A program made the position numbers and the translations under genes. Below, piece by piece: positions 34,522 to 43,809 of a stretch of 64,000 nucleotides of DNA. The number at the start of each line of letters is the position of its first letter. Positions within the stretch are counted from its first letter, which is position 1. The DNA is from Metapseudomonas boanensis. GTDB lineage: Bacteria; Pseudomonadota; Gammaproteobacteria; Pseudomonadales; Pseudomonadaceae. The notes beneath the pieces were generated by a model. The model did not search any database. It worked only from the letters and a program-made list of their open reading frames with translations, and had not been told where the DNA came from. The DNA lies in the NCBI RefSeq assembly GCF_018704125.1, contig NZ_JAGTIS010000004.1, forward strand, positions 62,001 to 126,000. The letters run 5' to 3'.

Positions 34522-35658
34522 TCACTCGTCCCGCCGCAAATCCGGCGGGATCGGCAGGTCGTTGAGCGGTGCCGGGCGCTTGCCCCGTCCGGCACGGAAC
34601 TGCTTGAGCTGGTAGACGTAAGCGAGCACCTGGGCGACCGCGAGGTAAAGCCCAGCGGGGATTTCCTGGTCCAGTTCAGTGGAGTAGTAAACCGCCCGCG
34701 CCAGCGCCGGAGACTCCAGCACCATCACTTTGTTCTCCTGGGCGATCTCGCGGATCTTCAGCGCCGTGAAGTCACCGCCCTTGGCCAACAGCATTGGCGC
34801 CCCGCCCTTCTCGGCGTCGTACTTCAGCGCCACGGCAAAGTGCGTAGGGTTGGTGATGACCACATCGGCCTGCGGTATGGCAGCCATCATGCGGCGTTCG
34901 GCCATCTCGCGCTGCATGCGACGGATGCGCGACTTGACCTCGGGTTTACCCTCGGAATCCTTGTACTCATCGCGCACTTCCTGCTTGGTCATCATCAGCT
35001 TCTGCTTGTTGCTCCAGAGCTGGAAGGGCACATCCACGGCAGCGATCAGGATCAACCCGCAGGCCAGCCAGACCGCGCTCCAACCCACCACCTGGACACT
35101 GTGCAGGATGGCCATGTCCAGTGGCTCATGGGCAATGGCCAGTAGGTCATCGCGGTCCGCATTGAGCACCGCGAGCGCCACCAGCAGGATCACCGCGAAC
35201 TTGGCCAGCGCCTTGAGCAGTTCGACCAGGGCATGGGTGGAAAACATGCGCTTGAGACCGGCTAGCGGGTTCATCCGGCTGAACTTGGGCGCCATCGCCT
35301 GCCCCGAGAAAAGCCAGCCCCCCAGCGCCATCGGTCCCGCAATGGAAACGATCAGCAAGGTGGCCAACAGGGGCAACACGGCGTCCAGGGCCATCTTCCC
35401 TGACGCCAGCAACCAGATGCCCATGCTCCGCTCATCCAGCAGCACCTCGCGCGACAGGGCGAAGTTGGCCTGCATCATTTGCATCAACGAACTCGCCATG
35501 CTGCCGCCGGAGGCCAGCAGCCCTCCAGCCCCGCCCAAGGTCACGGCCAGCGTATTCAGCTCGCGGGAGCGAGCAATCTGCCCTTTCTCCCGGGCCTCTT
35601 GCTGGCGTTTCGCCGTGGGCTCTTCACTCTTGTCCGCTCCGCTCTCACTTTCCGCCAT
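34522..35658 (-). CDS. flhB: Flagellar export switch protein FlhB
   Basis: 378 aa. The N-terminal membrane domain has four spans, preceded by a charged tail (EEPTAKRQQEAREKGQIARS). The cytoplasmic domain contains the self-cleavage site ITNPTHFAVALKYD; cleavage between Asn and Pro and contact with FliK change export from hook to filament proteins. It is the last gene of the fliL-flhB run and is followed by a hairpin-forming dispersed repeat. Confidence 0.97.
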   Translation of the reverse strand: MAESESGADKSEEPTAKRQQEAREKGQIARSRELNTLAVTLGGAGGLLASGGSMASSLMQMMQANFALSREVLLDERSMGIWLLASGKMALDAVLPLLATLLIVSIAGPMALGGWLFSGQAMAPKFSRMNPLAGLKRMFSTHALVELLKALAKFAVILLVALAVLNADRDDLLAIAHEPLDMAILHSVQVVGWSAVWLACGLILIAAVDVPFQLWSNKQKLMMTKQEVRDEYKDSEGKPEVKSRIRRMQREMAERRMMAAIPQADVVITNPTHFAVALKYDAEKGGAPMLLAKGGDFTALKIREIAQENKVMVLESPALARAVYYSTELDQEIPAGLYLAVAQVLAYVYQLKQFRAGRGKRPAPLNDLPIPPDLRRDE

Positions 35659-35700
35659 GGAGCCCCCCGACCACAGGCCTGGAACACGTCAGCAGGATCA

Positions 35701-36477
35701 TCAACGCGCCCTCACCAACTCGCGCAGCAACTGCAGCGCGTCGCTGGCCAGAACCTGGTACTGCGCCAGGATGTCGGCCATGCCGATCCAGACGATCACC
35801 AAGCCGAGGGCCAGGGTCAGCGGGAAACCGATCGAGAAGATATTCAGCTGCGGCGCGGCGCGAGTCATCACGCCGAAGGCGACGTTGACCACCAGCAACG
35901 CGGTGATCGCCGGCAGCGACAGCAACAACCCCGCCCCCATCACCCAGCCGAGCTTGCCGGCCACTTCCCAGTAATGCGCGGCCATCAGCCCCCCGCCCAC
36001 CGGCAAGGTGACGAAGCTCTCCGCCAGCACCTCGAAGACCACCAGGTGGCCATTCATGGCGAGGAAAAGCAGCGTCACCAGCATCAGGTAGAACTGCCCG
36101 AGCACCGGCACCGAGACGCCATTGGTGGGGTCGACCATGGAAGCGAAGCCCAGGCCCATCTGCATCGAGATAATCTGCCCGGCCACCACGAAGGCATGGA
36201 AGAACAGCTGGAGGACGAAGCCGAGCAAGGCGCCGATCAGCACCTGCTCACCAATCAGCAGCAGCGTGCGTAGGTTCAACGCATCGACTGCCGGCATCGG
36301 CGGCAAGGCAGGCACCAGCACTACTGCAATTGCCGCCGCCAGGTAGAGGCGCACCCGCATCGGCACCAGCTGCGTGCCGATCACCGGCATGGTCATCAGC
36401 AAGGCTGCGGTGCGAAACAGCGGCAGGAGGAAACTCCCCACCCAGCCGCCGATCTGCGCATCGCTGAGCTCAAGCAT
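35701..36477 (-). CDS. fliR: Flagellar export protein FliR
   Basis: 258 aa, about six membrane spans (FLLPLFRTAALLMTMPVIGTQLVPMRVRLYLA...). FliR joins FliP and FliQ in the export pore and contacts FlhB. The start is three bases from the fliQ stop. Confidence 0.96.
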   Translation of the reverse strand: MLELSDAQIGGWVGSFLLPLFRTAALLMTMPVIGTQLVPMRVRLYLAAAIAVVLVPALPPMPAVDALNLRTLLLIGEQVLIGALLGFVLQLFFHAFVVAGQIISMQMGLGFASMVDPTNGVSVPVLGQFYLMLVTLLFLAMNGHLVVFEVLAESFVTLPVGGGLMAAHYWEVAGKLGWVMGAGLLLSLPAITALLVVNVAFGVMTRAAPQLNIFSIGFPLTLALGLVIVWIGMADILAQYQVLASDALQLLRELVRAR

Positions 36478-36480
36478 GGC

Positions 36481-36750
36481 TCAACCAATCAGCATCGGGA
36501 TGTTCTGATAGAGCGTCTGGATGTACTCCATCAGTTGGCGGGTCAGCCAGGGGCCCGCCCAGATCAGCGTCAGCAGCATCACGATGAGACGCGGCAGGAA
36601 GCTCAGGGTCTGCTCGTTGATCTGGGTGGCAGCCTGGAACATCGCCACAATCAGGCCCACCACCAGGCTCGGCACCACCAGGATGCCGACGATCAGGCAG
36701 GTTAGCCACAGCGCTTCACGGAACAGGTCGACGGCCACTTCAGGTGTCAT
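36481..36750 (-). CDS. fliQ: Flagellar export protein FliQ
   Basis: 89 aa from ATG 36750 (MTPEVAVDLFREALWLTCLI). Two membrane spans and the motif ATQINEQTLSFLPR are typical of FliQ, which surrounds the FliP5-FliR1 core with four copies. It starts eight bases after the fliP stop. A longer overlapping frame in this region is a shadow of fliP and is not used. Confidence 0.96.
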   Translation of the reverse strand: MTPEVAVDLFREALWLTCLIVGILVVPSLVVGLIVAMFQAATQINEQTLSFLPRLIVMLLTLIWAGPWLTRQLMEYIQTLYQNIPMLIG

Positions 36751-36758
36751 GCGCCCCC

Positions 36759-37514
36759 CTATACGCCGCCGAAGCTTCCGGCGAGTGTGCCGATGATCAA
36801 CGCCCAGCCATCCACCAGCACGAACAGCATGATCTTGAACGGCAAGGAAATGATCAGCGGCGAGAGCATCATCATACCCATGGCCATCAGCACGCTCGCC
36901 ACGACCAGGTCGATGATCAGGAAAGGGATGAAGATCATGAAGCCGATCTGGAACGCAGTCTTCAGCTCGGAGGTGACGAAAGCTGGCACCAGGATGGTCA
37001 GGGGGGCGGCGTCCGGACTGGGAATGTCGGTGCGCTTGGAAAGCCGCATGAAGAGTTCCAGGTCGCTGGCGCGGGTCTGCGCCAGCATGAAGTTCTTGAT
37101 CGGTACCTCGGCCTTGGTGATCGCCTCCTGCGCGGGCATCTGCTCGTTCAGGTAGGGCTGCAGTGCGTCGCGGTTCACCTGGTCGAACACCGGCGCCATG
37201 ACGAACATCGTCAGGAACAGCGCCAGGCCAATGAGAATCTGGTTTGACGGCGTCTGCTGCAAGCCAAGCGCCTGGCGCAGGATGGAGAAGACGATGATGA
37301 TCCGCGTGAAGCTGGTCATCAGCATGACGAACGCCGGAATGAAGCTCAGCGCCGTCATGATCAGCAGGATCTGCAAGCTGACCGAGTACTCCTGCTGACC
37401 TTCGGCGTTTGTGCTCAACGTGATGGCCGGAAGCGACAGCGGATTGTCGGCGCCAAGGGCCAGTGGCGCAGCCAGCACCAGCAGGCACGCCATGAGGATG
37501 CGGTGCAAAGCCAT
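36759..37514 (-). CDS. fliP: Flagellar export protein FliP
   Basis: 251 aa. An N-terminal signal peptide ([21 protein letters not shown]) is followed by four spans, with the FliP signature [27 protein letters not shown]. FliP forms the ring that nucleates the export gate. The ATG shares one base with the fliO stop (TGATG). Confidence 0.97.
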   Translation of the reverse strand: MALHRILMACLLVLAAPLALGADNPLSLPAITLSTNAEGQQEYSVSLQILLIMTALSFIPAFVMLMTSFTRIIIVFSILRQALGLQQTPSNQILIGLALFLTMFVMAPVFDQVNRDALQPYLNEQMPAQEAITKAEVPIKNFMLAQTRASDLELFMRLSKRTDIPSPDAAPLTILVPAFVTSELKTAFQIGFMIFIPFLIIDLVVASVLMAMGMMMLSPLIISLPFKIMLFVLVDGWALIIGTLAGSFGGV

Positions 37515-37933
37515 CAGTGCTTGTCCTTGCCGAGCAGTTCCATGAGTCGTTGGGCGAACTCCGGACTGGCCGCTTGGCTATCCGGAACCTGCACCGGCTC
37601 CTTGAGCACGTGCAGGGGTGTGATGCTTCCGGTGCTGAGGCCAAGAAGAATCTGCTCGGAACCAACCTGCACCAGCACCAGCCGATCGCGTGGGCCGAGG
37701 GACTGGCTCGACACCAGCTTGATAACCTGCCCGCCGCGCGGACTGAGCTGCTGGACGCGGCGCAGCAACCAAGCGAGCAGGAAGATCAGCCCCACCACCA
37801 GCAGCAGGCCAAGCGCCAATTGCCCCAATTGGGCCGCCATGCCGCTGCCGGCAACGGGCGCGACGGCCGCCGGCTCTGCAGCAAGCGCACTCAAGGGCAG
37901 CAGGGCGAGCCCCGCAACGATATGACGATGCAT
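37514..37933 (-). CDS. fliO: Flagellar biogenesis protein FliO
   Basis: 139 aa. A probable signal segment ([18 protein letters not shown]) and one membrane span ([25 protein letters not shown]) precede a cytoplasmic SH3-like region ([22 protein letters not shown]). FliO helps FliP assemble. It sits between fliN and fliP as in all Pseudomonas clusters. Confidence 0.93.
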   Translation of the reverse strand: MHRHIVAGLALLPLSALAAEPAAVAPVAGSGMAAQLGQLALGLLLVVGLIFLLAWLLRRVQQLSPRGGQVIKLVSSQSLGPRDRLVLVQVGSEQILLGLSTGSITPLHVLKEPVQVPDSQAASPEFAQRLMELLGKDKH

Positions 37934-37937
37934 GGTG

Positions 37938-38405
37938 TCAGCGCAGCTTCTTGATGCGTTCGCTCGGGCTGATCACATCAGTCAGCCGAATACCGAACTT
38001 CTCATTGACCACCACTACCTCACCATGGGCGATCAGAGTGCCATTGACCAACACATCCAGCGGCTCGCCGGCCAGGCGATCGAGCTCGATCACCGAGCCC
38101 TGGTTGAGCTGCAGCAGGTTGCGAATGGTGATGTCGGTATTGCCCACTTCCATGGAAATGGACACCGGGATGTCGAGAATCACATCCAGGTTCGGACCGT
38201 CCAGCGTCACCAGCCCGCCAGCGGCCTTGGGCCCGCTGCCGAACTCTTCCATCGGCGCTCGCGGCGAACTCGGTGCGGCAGCACCCTGGTTCATCAGGGC
38301 ATCGATGTCGTCCTGGCTGGCATCGCCGGCTTCGGCCAGTGCCGCAGCCCACTCGTCGGCCAGGGCCTGTTCCTCAGGGGTGGTGGTGCCCATGTCGCTT
38401 GCCAT
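37938..38405 (-). CDS. fliN: Flagellar motor switch protein FliN
   Basis: 155 aa, longer than enteric FliN because of an acidic N-terminal extension of about 70 residues (EEQALADEWAAALAEAGDAS...). The C-terminal SpoA domain (LDVILDIPVSISMEVGNTDITIRNLLQLNQGSVIELDRLAGEPLDVLVNG) forms the bottom of the C-ring and helps dock FliH. The start is ATG 38405; an in-frame ATG four codons later is possible. Confidence 0.96.
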   Translation of the reverse strand: MASDMGTTTPEEQALADEWAAALAEAGDASQDDIDALMNQGAAAPSSPRAPMEEFGSGPKAAGGLVTLDGPNLDVILDIPVSISMEVGNTDITIRNLLQLNQGSVIELDRLAGEPLDVLVNGTLIAHGEVVVVNEKFGIRLTDVISPSERIKKLR

Positions 38406-38448
38406 CGGTTGACCTCGTCTGGCTCTTGATTCGTTGGCAGCGTCGCTA

Positions 38449-39420
38449 TCAGCGCTGACGCTCTATGGGATCGAGGATCTGCAAGGACAAGTTGCCCTTG
38501 TGCGATCCCAACTTGGCCTTGAAGGCCGGCACACCGTTGGCGCGCATGATGATGTGTTCAGGCATCTCGACCGGAATCACGTCGCCCGGCTGCATGTGCA
38601 GGATGTCGCGCAGCTTGAGCTGGCGGCGCACCACGGTAGCGGCTACCGGCACGCTGACATCGAGGATGTCCTCGCGCAGGGCCTTGATCCAGCGCTCGTC
38701 CTGGTCGTCGACGTCGGACTGGAAGCCGGCATCGAGCATCTCGCGGATCGGTTCGATCATCGAATAGGGCATGGTGACGTGCAGGTCGCCGCCGCCGCCA
38801 TCCAGTTCGATGTGGAAGGTAGACACCACCACCACTTCGCTGGGGCTGACGATGTTGGCCAGCGCCGGGTTCACCTCGGAATTGATGTATTCGAAGTTCA
38901 CATCCAACACGGCATGCCACGCTTCAGCCAGATCAACGAAAGCCTGGTCCAGCACCATGCGCACCACGCGCAGCTCGGTAGGGGTGAACTCACGCCCCTC
39001 GATCTTGGCGTGGCGTCCGTCGCCGCCGAAGAAATTGTCCACCAGCTTGAACACCAGCTTGGCATCGAGGATGAACAGTGTCGTGCCGCGCAGCGGCTTC
39101 ATCTTCACCAGATTGAGGCTGGTCGGCACGTAGAGCGAATGCACGTACTCGCCGAACTTCATCACTTGCACGCCGCCCACCGCCACATCCGCCGAGCGGC
39201 GCAACAGGTTGAACATGCTGATGCGGGTGTATCGGGCGAAACGCTCGTTGATCATCTCCAGGGTCGGCATACGCCCCCGGACGATGCGATCCTGGCTGGT
39301 CAGGTCGTAGCTTTTGATACTGCCAGGTTCGGCCTCGGACTCGGTTTCCACCAGGCCATCGTCGACGCCGTGCAACAGCGCATCGATTTCATCCTGGGAC
39401 AGCAGGTCTTGAACAGCCAT
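38449..39420 (-). CDS. fliM: Flagellar motor switch protein FliM
   Basis: 323 aa from ATG 39420 (MAVQDLLSQDEIDALLHG); upstream frame lies in fliL. The CheY-P-binding peptide LSQDEIDALLHG is at residues 7-18, followed by the middle CheC-like domain and the C-terminal SpoA domain. FliM receives CheY-P and sets rotation direction. It starts 13 bases after the fliL stop. Confidence 0.97.
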   Translation of the reverse strand: MAVQDLLSQDEIDALLHGVDDGLVETESEAEPGSIKSYDLTSQDRIVRGRMPTLEMINERFARYTRISMFNLLRRSADVAVGGVQVMKFGEYVHSLYVPTSLNLVKMKPLRGTTLFILDAKLVFKLVDNFFGGDGRHAKIEGREFTPTELRVVRMVLDQAFVDLAEAWHAVLDVNFEYINSEVNPALANIVSPSEVVVVSTFHIELDGGGGDLHVTMPYSMIEPIREMLDAGFQSDVDDQDERWIKALREDILDVSVPVAATVVRRQLKLRDILHMQPGDVIPVEMPEHIIMRANGVPAFKAKLGSHKGNLSLQILDPIERQR

Positions 39421-39433
39421 GGTTGCACCTTGC

Positions 39434-39961
39434 CTACTGCAATACGAAATTGGTGAAAAGTACTTGCTCGACGACCAGTTCGCCGATCTCCTTCTTGGCC
39501 AGTTCCTGGACAGTGGCAGTAGCCTGCTGACGCAGCATCTCCTTGCCAACCGGGGTGACCAGGGTGTCGAAGCTCTGGCTGGAGAAGAGCATGACGAGCT
39601 TGTTGCGCAGCAGCGGCATATGCACTTTCAGCGCGTCCAGCTGCGCCTGGTCGCGGGCCAGCAACGAAAGGCTGACCTGCATGTAGCGCTGCCGCCCGTT
39701 CTGCGAAAAGTTGACAACGAAGGCTGGAGCAAGGTCCTCGTAGATAGCCGGTTGCTTGCCTGGCGCCGCAGCCTCGGCCACCTCGTCCGTTGCGCTTTCG
39801 GCCTGCCGGTCGCCTCGACTGAGGAAGAACCAGGTCGCGCCGACCGAAAGGGATACCGCCAGAAGCAAGGCCACTGCAATCAGCAAGATCAGTTTCAGCC
39901 TGCTCTTGTCGCCCGCTGACGCGGCGGCTGCAGCCGGGGTCTTCGCGTTGTTCTTTGCCAT
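39434..39961 (-). CDS. fliL: Flagellar basal body protein FliL
   Basis: 175 aa. A basic Ala-rich N-terminus is followed by one membrane span (LKLILLIAVALLLAVSLSVGATWFFL) and a periplasmic domain. FliL surrounds and supports stator units. It heads the fliL-flhB run behind a sigma-54 promoter at 40012-40027. Confidence 0.95.
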   Translation of the reverse strand: MAKNNAKTPAAAAASAGDKSRLKLILLIAVALLLAVSLSVGATWFFLSRGDRQAESATDEVAEAAAPGKQPAIYEDLAPAFVVNFSQNGRQRYMQVSLSLLARDQAQLDALKVHMPLLRNKLVMLFSSQSFDTLVTPVGKEMLRQQATATVQELAKKEIGELVVEQVLFTNFVLQ

Positions 39962-40011
39962 GCCAATAATCCGTCACTTGGCGGGGTAGGACCCACCTTT
40001 TCAGGGTGATG

Positions 40012-40027
40012 AGCAAGTGTTATGCCA
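40012..40027 (-). promoter_or_regulatory. Sigma-54 promoter of fliL
   Basis: On the minus strand TGGCATAACACTTGCT has the GG-N10-GC spacing with TGGCA at -24 and TTGCT at -12. It lies about 52 bases before the fliL ATG and would drive fliL-M-N-O-P-Q-R-flhB. Confidence 0.75.
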
Positions 40028-40152
40028 GCTCGCCAACCATTCGGACGGTGCCGCATCCACTCCAGGGCAGCGGATATACCAGTGTCGCCGCCAACTGTCA
40101 CTCGGGAGCAAGGGGGAATTGGGAGATACGGGAGGTAAGAGCATGCCCGACG

Positions 40153-40190
40153 GCCCCGCCCCCTCTTCCCGAAGAGGAGAGGGGTGACAC
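40153..40190. repeat. Dispersed CCCCTCT/AGAGGGG repeat after fliK
   Basis: CCCCTCTTCCCGAAG and AGGAGAGGGG form an imperfect stem. It is a shorter relative of the elements after flhB and fleR and lies between the fliK stop and the fliL promoter. Confidence 0.6.
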
Positions 40191-40299
40191 GCGCCTGAAG
40201 CTTTTTGTGCGTGCCGGCAACGTGGAGCCTGGCTGAAGGTAGAAACCAGTCTTTACCGGGGCCAACTCCCTTCGTTCTTTCAGAGAGAGGGCCATGGGA

Positions 40300-41631
40300 T
40301 CAGGCGTAATAATCCACCAACCCACGCCCAGCACCCACACTGGCCGAGCGAATCTCGCTGACGCTCACTGATGGGTCTTCATCTCCCACACCACCGAAAT
40401 CAGCACGCGCGCCGCCGCCACGCCGCTCGGCGTCACCGCCCTGCCCTTGCCAGCCGCGACCCAGCGACTGGTCGGAGACGCTCACGTCCAACTGGTTCAT
40501 CCCCTGTTGGGCGAAGAGGTCGCGCAGACGATGCATTTGGCCTTCCAGGGCATCGCGGACACCCGCGTTCGGACTGGCGAAAGTCACCTGCGCCTGGTCC
40601 TGCGTCATGTGCACTCGTACCTCCAGACGACCCAACTCGGCGGGATCGAGCTGGATCTCTGCCGACTTCAGGTTTTGACTGGACAGCCACATGACGCGAT
40701 CCACCACAGCCTCGCTCCATCCCCCTTGCTGGAGGGCGACAGGCTGCCCCGGTACCAGGTTCGGCGTGCGCTGCGCCTGGGCCACCGGCTGGCCGATAGC
40801 CTGGCTAAGCGCGCTGAGGCGACTGGCCAGGACCTCACTGCGGGCGTCGGAAGAGCTCTCGCCCAGAGCTTCGCCCAGGCCGCCGGAATGCTCGGCCACG
40901 GACAACTCGCCTTCCAGCTGAAGCTCACCGTCCTCCACTGGCTGATCCGCAAAAGCCGATAGCGCACTGGCGAACTCAGCGGAGGTGGCGGACTGCTGGT
41001 TGGTGCCCTGTACCTGCGGGGTTGACTGGGCCGATTGGGCGAGCTGTTCCATTGCCATTTTCACGGCAGGCCTGGTATCCGGTGAGACCTGCTCAGGAGC
41101 TTGGCTCGACTCGCCCAAGATCCTGGGAGTGGCACTGTCCGGCAGAGCGACTGTCGGCATGACGGGCAACCCCTCGAGCGCAGCACTGGACTGCTCCGGC
41201 GACACCTGGTCGGCCGCCACCACAGGCGACGCCGGACCGATTACCGATGCACCCGAGGCTGGCTGGGTCTCCGCTGCCTCGGATGGTAGCTGCTCGACCA
41301 TCGCCATCAGCAGCATCGGGTCAATGACAGGCTCGCCCTGGACTTGCGGGTCATCGACTTCCTCGGCCGGCAAGGCATTGCCGCTTTCGGCAACACTCTC
41401 CGCACGGTCAGCCGCCTCGGCAACCGGCTGGCCAGCTTCGTCCGGCTGGCCCGTTTCGGCCGGTTCCTTGCACTCGGCAGCCGTGGCCTGACGCTCTTTC
41501 GCGTACATCCTGGCAAAGCTGGACGCCTCGCCGTTGTTGGCTTGCGCCGTCTTTTCCGGGGCTTTTGCAACCGGTGCTTTCGGCTTCACGTCAGGCGTGG
41601 CCTGAAGAAGCAGATTGGGGGCAACGGGCAT
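40300..41631 (-). CDS. fliK: Flagellar hook-length control protein FliK
   Basis: 443 aa from ATG 41631 (MPVAPNLLLQATPDVKPKAP). The long, acidic, Ala/Pro/Glu-rich N-terminal part acts as a ruler in the family; the C-terminal Flg_hook domain (LKSAEIQLDPAELGRLEVRVHMTQDQAQVTFASPNAGVRDALEGQMHRLRDLF) switches FlhB. It is the last gene of the fliE-fliK run, downstream of hptB. The genome also has a second FliK-like protein at 17470-19026. Confidence 0.92.
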   Translation of the reverse strand: MPVAPNLLLQATPDVKPKAPVAKAPEKTAQANNGEASSFARMYAKERQATAAECKEPAETGQPDEAGQPVAEAADRAESVAESGNALPAEEVDDPQVQGEPVIDPMLLMAMVEQLPSEAAETQPASGASVIGPASPVVAADQVSPEQSSAALEGLPVMPTVALPDSATPRILGESSQAPEQVSPDTRPAVKMAMEQLAQSAQSTPQVQGTNQQSATSAEFASALSAFADQPVEDGELQLEGELSVAEHSGGLGEALGESSSDARSEVLASRLSALSQAIGQPVAQAQRTPNLVPGQPVALQQGGWSEAVVDRVMWLSSQNLKSAEIQLDPAELGRLEVRVHMTQDQAQVTFASPNAGVRDALEGQMHRLRDLFAQQGMNQLDVSVSDQSLGRGWQGQGGDAERRGGGARADFGGVGDEDPSVSVSEIRSASVGAGRGLVDYYA

Positions 41632-41724
41632 GGGCACTCTCCGCTCGAGTTGGTTCGTGCCCGGGCTGTAGCAAGTGGCGGGCCAATTATTCAAAGCCGG
41701 CCGGAGAGCGGGTAACCAGCCAGT

Positions 41725-42069
41725 TCAGCGACTGCGCTCGTCATCCAGCAAGCGACTGACAATGGCAAACTCCTGCTCGATCGACTCGATCAGCGGAGGC
41801 GCTTCATCCAATTGCTCTTGCTTGGCGAGTTCCTCCAACCGCTTGCAGAGGCTTGCCAGTGGCAAAGCGCCCATGTTGCTGCAACTTCCCTTGAAGCTGT
41901 GAGCAGATAGACGCAAGGCCTGGGCATCACGCTGCTGGACCGCCTGATGAAACTGGCGCAGACGCTCGCCCGAATCAGCCATGAAGGTGTCCAGCAATAC
42001 GGGAAATTCATCTTCCATGACTTCCTTCAGGGCGGCTAAGACAGCGTTGTCGAGATGAGTTTCTGACAC
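41725..42069 (-). CDS. hptB: Histidine phosphotransfer protein HptB
   Basis: 114 aa, a single Hpt domain with phospho-histidine His57 in LSAHSFKGSCSNMGA. In P. aeruginosa HptB receives phosphate from hybrid sensor kinases and passes it to HsbR, so controlling biofilm, swarming and flagellar genes through HsbA. Here it lies directly upstream of fliK and downstream of hsbR, inside the flagellar operon. Confidence 0.92.
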   Translation of the reverse strand: MSETHLDNAVLAALKEVMEDEFPVLLDTFMADSGERLRQFHQAVQQRDAQALRLSAHSFKGSCSNMGALPLASLCKRLEELAKQEQLDEAPPLIESIEQEFAIVSRLLDDERSR

Positions 42070-42096
42070 TCAGTTCCCCCCCTTTCGAATCGGTGA

Positions 42097-43797
42097 TCAA
42101 CTTGTCTGACTGGGCCAGCGGAACTCGACGCAAACCCCGGAGCCGGACTCTGACGGGCCGCAGCGCGCCGCGAGCTGGCTGATCAAGGTCAGGCCACGGC
42201 CACAGAGGCTGTCCATCGAAGGTTGCCGGGCCAGGCTGCCGGCCAGGTCAAAACCCTTGCCGCTGTCCTCGACGCGGATGAGCAAGCGTCCGCCGCCCTT
42301 CTCTTGCGGAACAAGTTCGAGATGGAAGCGCACATAGCCTTGCTCAAGCCCCGCCAGACGCTCGCTGCGCTCTCGGTAATAGCGAGAGAAGCCTTCAGCA
42401 TCGCGCTTGAGCGATGAATCCAGATCCAGCACCCCGTGCTCCAGGGCGTTGGAGTAAAGCTCGGCAAGTACGGTGTAGATAGCGCCCCCCTGCTCACGCA
42501 ACCCCTGGACTTCCAGCAACAGCTGGAGCAGGAAGGGCAGCGGATTGAAGCGTTTCAGGGTCTGGGCACGGAACTCGAAACTGGCCGCCCAATCCAGCGG
42601 ACTGGCCTGACCACTGTCGGTGAATGCCAGTTTGGCGCGCTCCACGGTCTCATCCAGGACGCACACTTCGATCATGCTGACGTCGTCCTGGGCCTGGCCG
42701 CGAAATGCGGTCAGGGCCTGCTGTATCTCCTCGAACAGCCTGTCGCCTTGGCGATTTGCGTCGAAAACCGCCTGCAGACGCTCATCACCGAACAGCTCAT
42801 CGGCATCGTTGCGCGTCTCCAGCACGCCGTCGGAAACCAGCACAAGGCGATCCCCGGTTTCCACCGGATAGGTTTCGAACCGGGCGTCGAACGACGCCGG
42901 ATCAAGCACTCCGAGCGGCAGGTGGCGAGATACCAGCGGCACCACTTCGCCGCTATCGGCACGTCGCAGGTGGCCATTGGGAAGACCGCCGTTCCAGACT
43001 TCGACTACTCGCCTATGAAAACTCAGATTCACCAGGGCCGCGCAGCAGAAGACGCCCACCGGCAGGATCCGCTTCAGCTTGGCGTTCATCTCCCGGAGGA
43101 TGTCGACCAGGCCATAGCCCTTGGCGGTCATCCCGTAGAACACCTCGGCCAGGGGCATCGCGCCGATGGCTGCCGGCAGGCCATGGCCGGTGAAATCGCC
43201 CAGCAGCACATGCATGCCGCCGGATGGTTTGTAGGCGGCCAACAGCAGGTCACCATTGAACAAGGCGTACGGCGATTGCAGATAACGAATGTTCGGCGCG
43301 CTGAGGCAGCCGGTGTGCGCCACCTTGTCGAAGACCGCCTTGGCCACCCGCTGCTCGGTGAGCAGGTGTTCATTGTGCCGGGCGATCAGGTCGCGCTGTT
43401 GCAGCACCGTATCCTGGAGGCGACGCAGGCGGTCCAGGGCCTTGATCTTGGCTTCGAGTATCACCGGGTTGTAAGGCTTGGCGAGGAAGTCGTCGCCCCC
43501 CGCCTCCAGGCAGCGCACCAGGGCCTCATTTTCCGTCAGTGAGGTAAGGAAGATGATCGGCACCAGCGCATCCCCAGCCAGTTGCTTGATCCGCTTGGCC
43601 GCCTCGAAGCCGTCCATGACGGGCATCAGGGCATCCATCAGCACCAGCTGCGGTTGCTCCTGGCGGAACAGCGCGACCGCCTCCAGGCCATTGCTGGCGG
43701 CCAGGGCACGGTGGCCCTGGCGACTGACAATGGTGGAGAGCAACAAGCGATCAGCGGCGTTGTCCTCGGCAATCAGGATGGACAACGGCTGGGACAT
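42097..43797 (-). CDS. hsbR: Response regulator/PP2C phosphatase-kinase HsbR
   Basis: 566 aa. Receiver domain (1-125) with phospho-acceptor Asp55 (LVLMDALMP) and Lys107 (FLAKPY); a PP2C/SpoIIE-type phosphatase domain (about 170-385; LLLGDFTGHGLPAAIGAMPLAEVF, RLVLVSDGVLETRN, QDDVSMIEV); and a C-terminal HATPase anti-sigma-type kinase domain (AELYSNALEHGVLDLDSS, GRGLTLISQLAARCG). In P. aeruginosa HsbR phosphorylates or dephosphorylates HsbA depending on input from HptB. All three domains are complete here. Confidence 0.93.
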   Translation of the reverse strand: MSQPLSILIAEDNAADRLLLSTIVSRQGHRALAASNGLEAVALFRQEQPQLVLMDALMPVMDGFEAAKRIKQLAGDALVPIIFLTSLTENEALVRCLEAGGDDFLAKPYNPVILEAKIKALDRLRRLQDTVLQQRDLIARHNEHLLTEQRVAKAVFDKVAHTGCLSAPNIRYLQSPYALFNGDLLLAAYKPSGGMHVLLGDFTGHGLPAAIGAMPLAEVFYGMTAKGYGLVDILREMNAKLKRILPVGVFCCAALVNLSFHRRVVEVWNGGLPNGHLRRADSGEVVPLVSRHLPLGVLDPASFDARFETYPVETGDRLVLVSDGVLETRNDADELFGDERLQAVFDANRQGDRLFEEIQQALTAFRGQAQDDVSMIEVCVLDETVERAKLAFTDSGQASPLDWAASFEFRAQTLKRFNPLPFLLQLLLEVQGLREQGGAIYTVLAELYSNALEHGVLDLDSSLKRDAEGFSRYYRERSERLAGLEQGYVRFHLELVPQEKGGGRLLIRVEDSGKGFDLAGSLARQPSMDSLCGRGLTLISQLAARCGPSESGSGVCVEFRWPSQTS

Positions 43798-43809
43798 ACG
43801 GACGAGTCC

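Larger units (their letters stand above)
39962..40299. other. Gene-free interval between fliK and fliL
   Basis: This 338-base stretch has no credible gene on either strand. It holds the sigma-54 promoter of fliL (40012-40027) with its 40-base leader and a hairpin-forming dispersed repeat at 40153-40190. Nothing else is recognised in 40191-40299. Confidence 0.8.

Noticed and set aside
32698-35145. 815-codon open frame on the plus strand opposite flhA and flhB
   Set aside because: It is an antisense shadow: His/Gln-rich, without domains, and lies over two conserved flagellar genes. High GC content makes such frames common here.
36481-37665. 394-codon frame that ends with the fliQ sequence
   Set aside because: Only its last 89 codons are fliQ; the rest overlaps fliP and fliO in another frame and has no family signature. 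fliQ has its own ATG at 36750.
40098-40340. 80-codon frame in the fliK-fliL gap
   Set aside because: It crosses a dispersed repeat and the fliK end, and has no ribosome-binding site or similarity.
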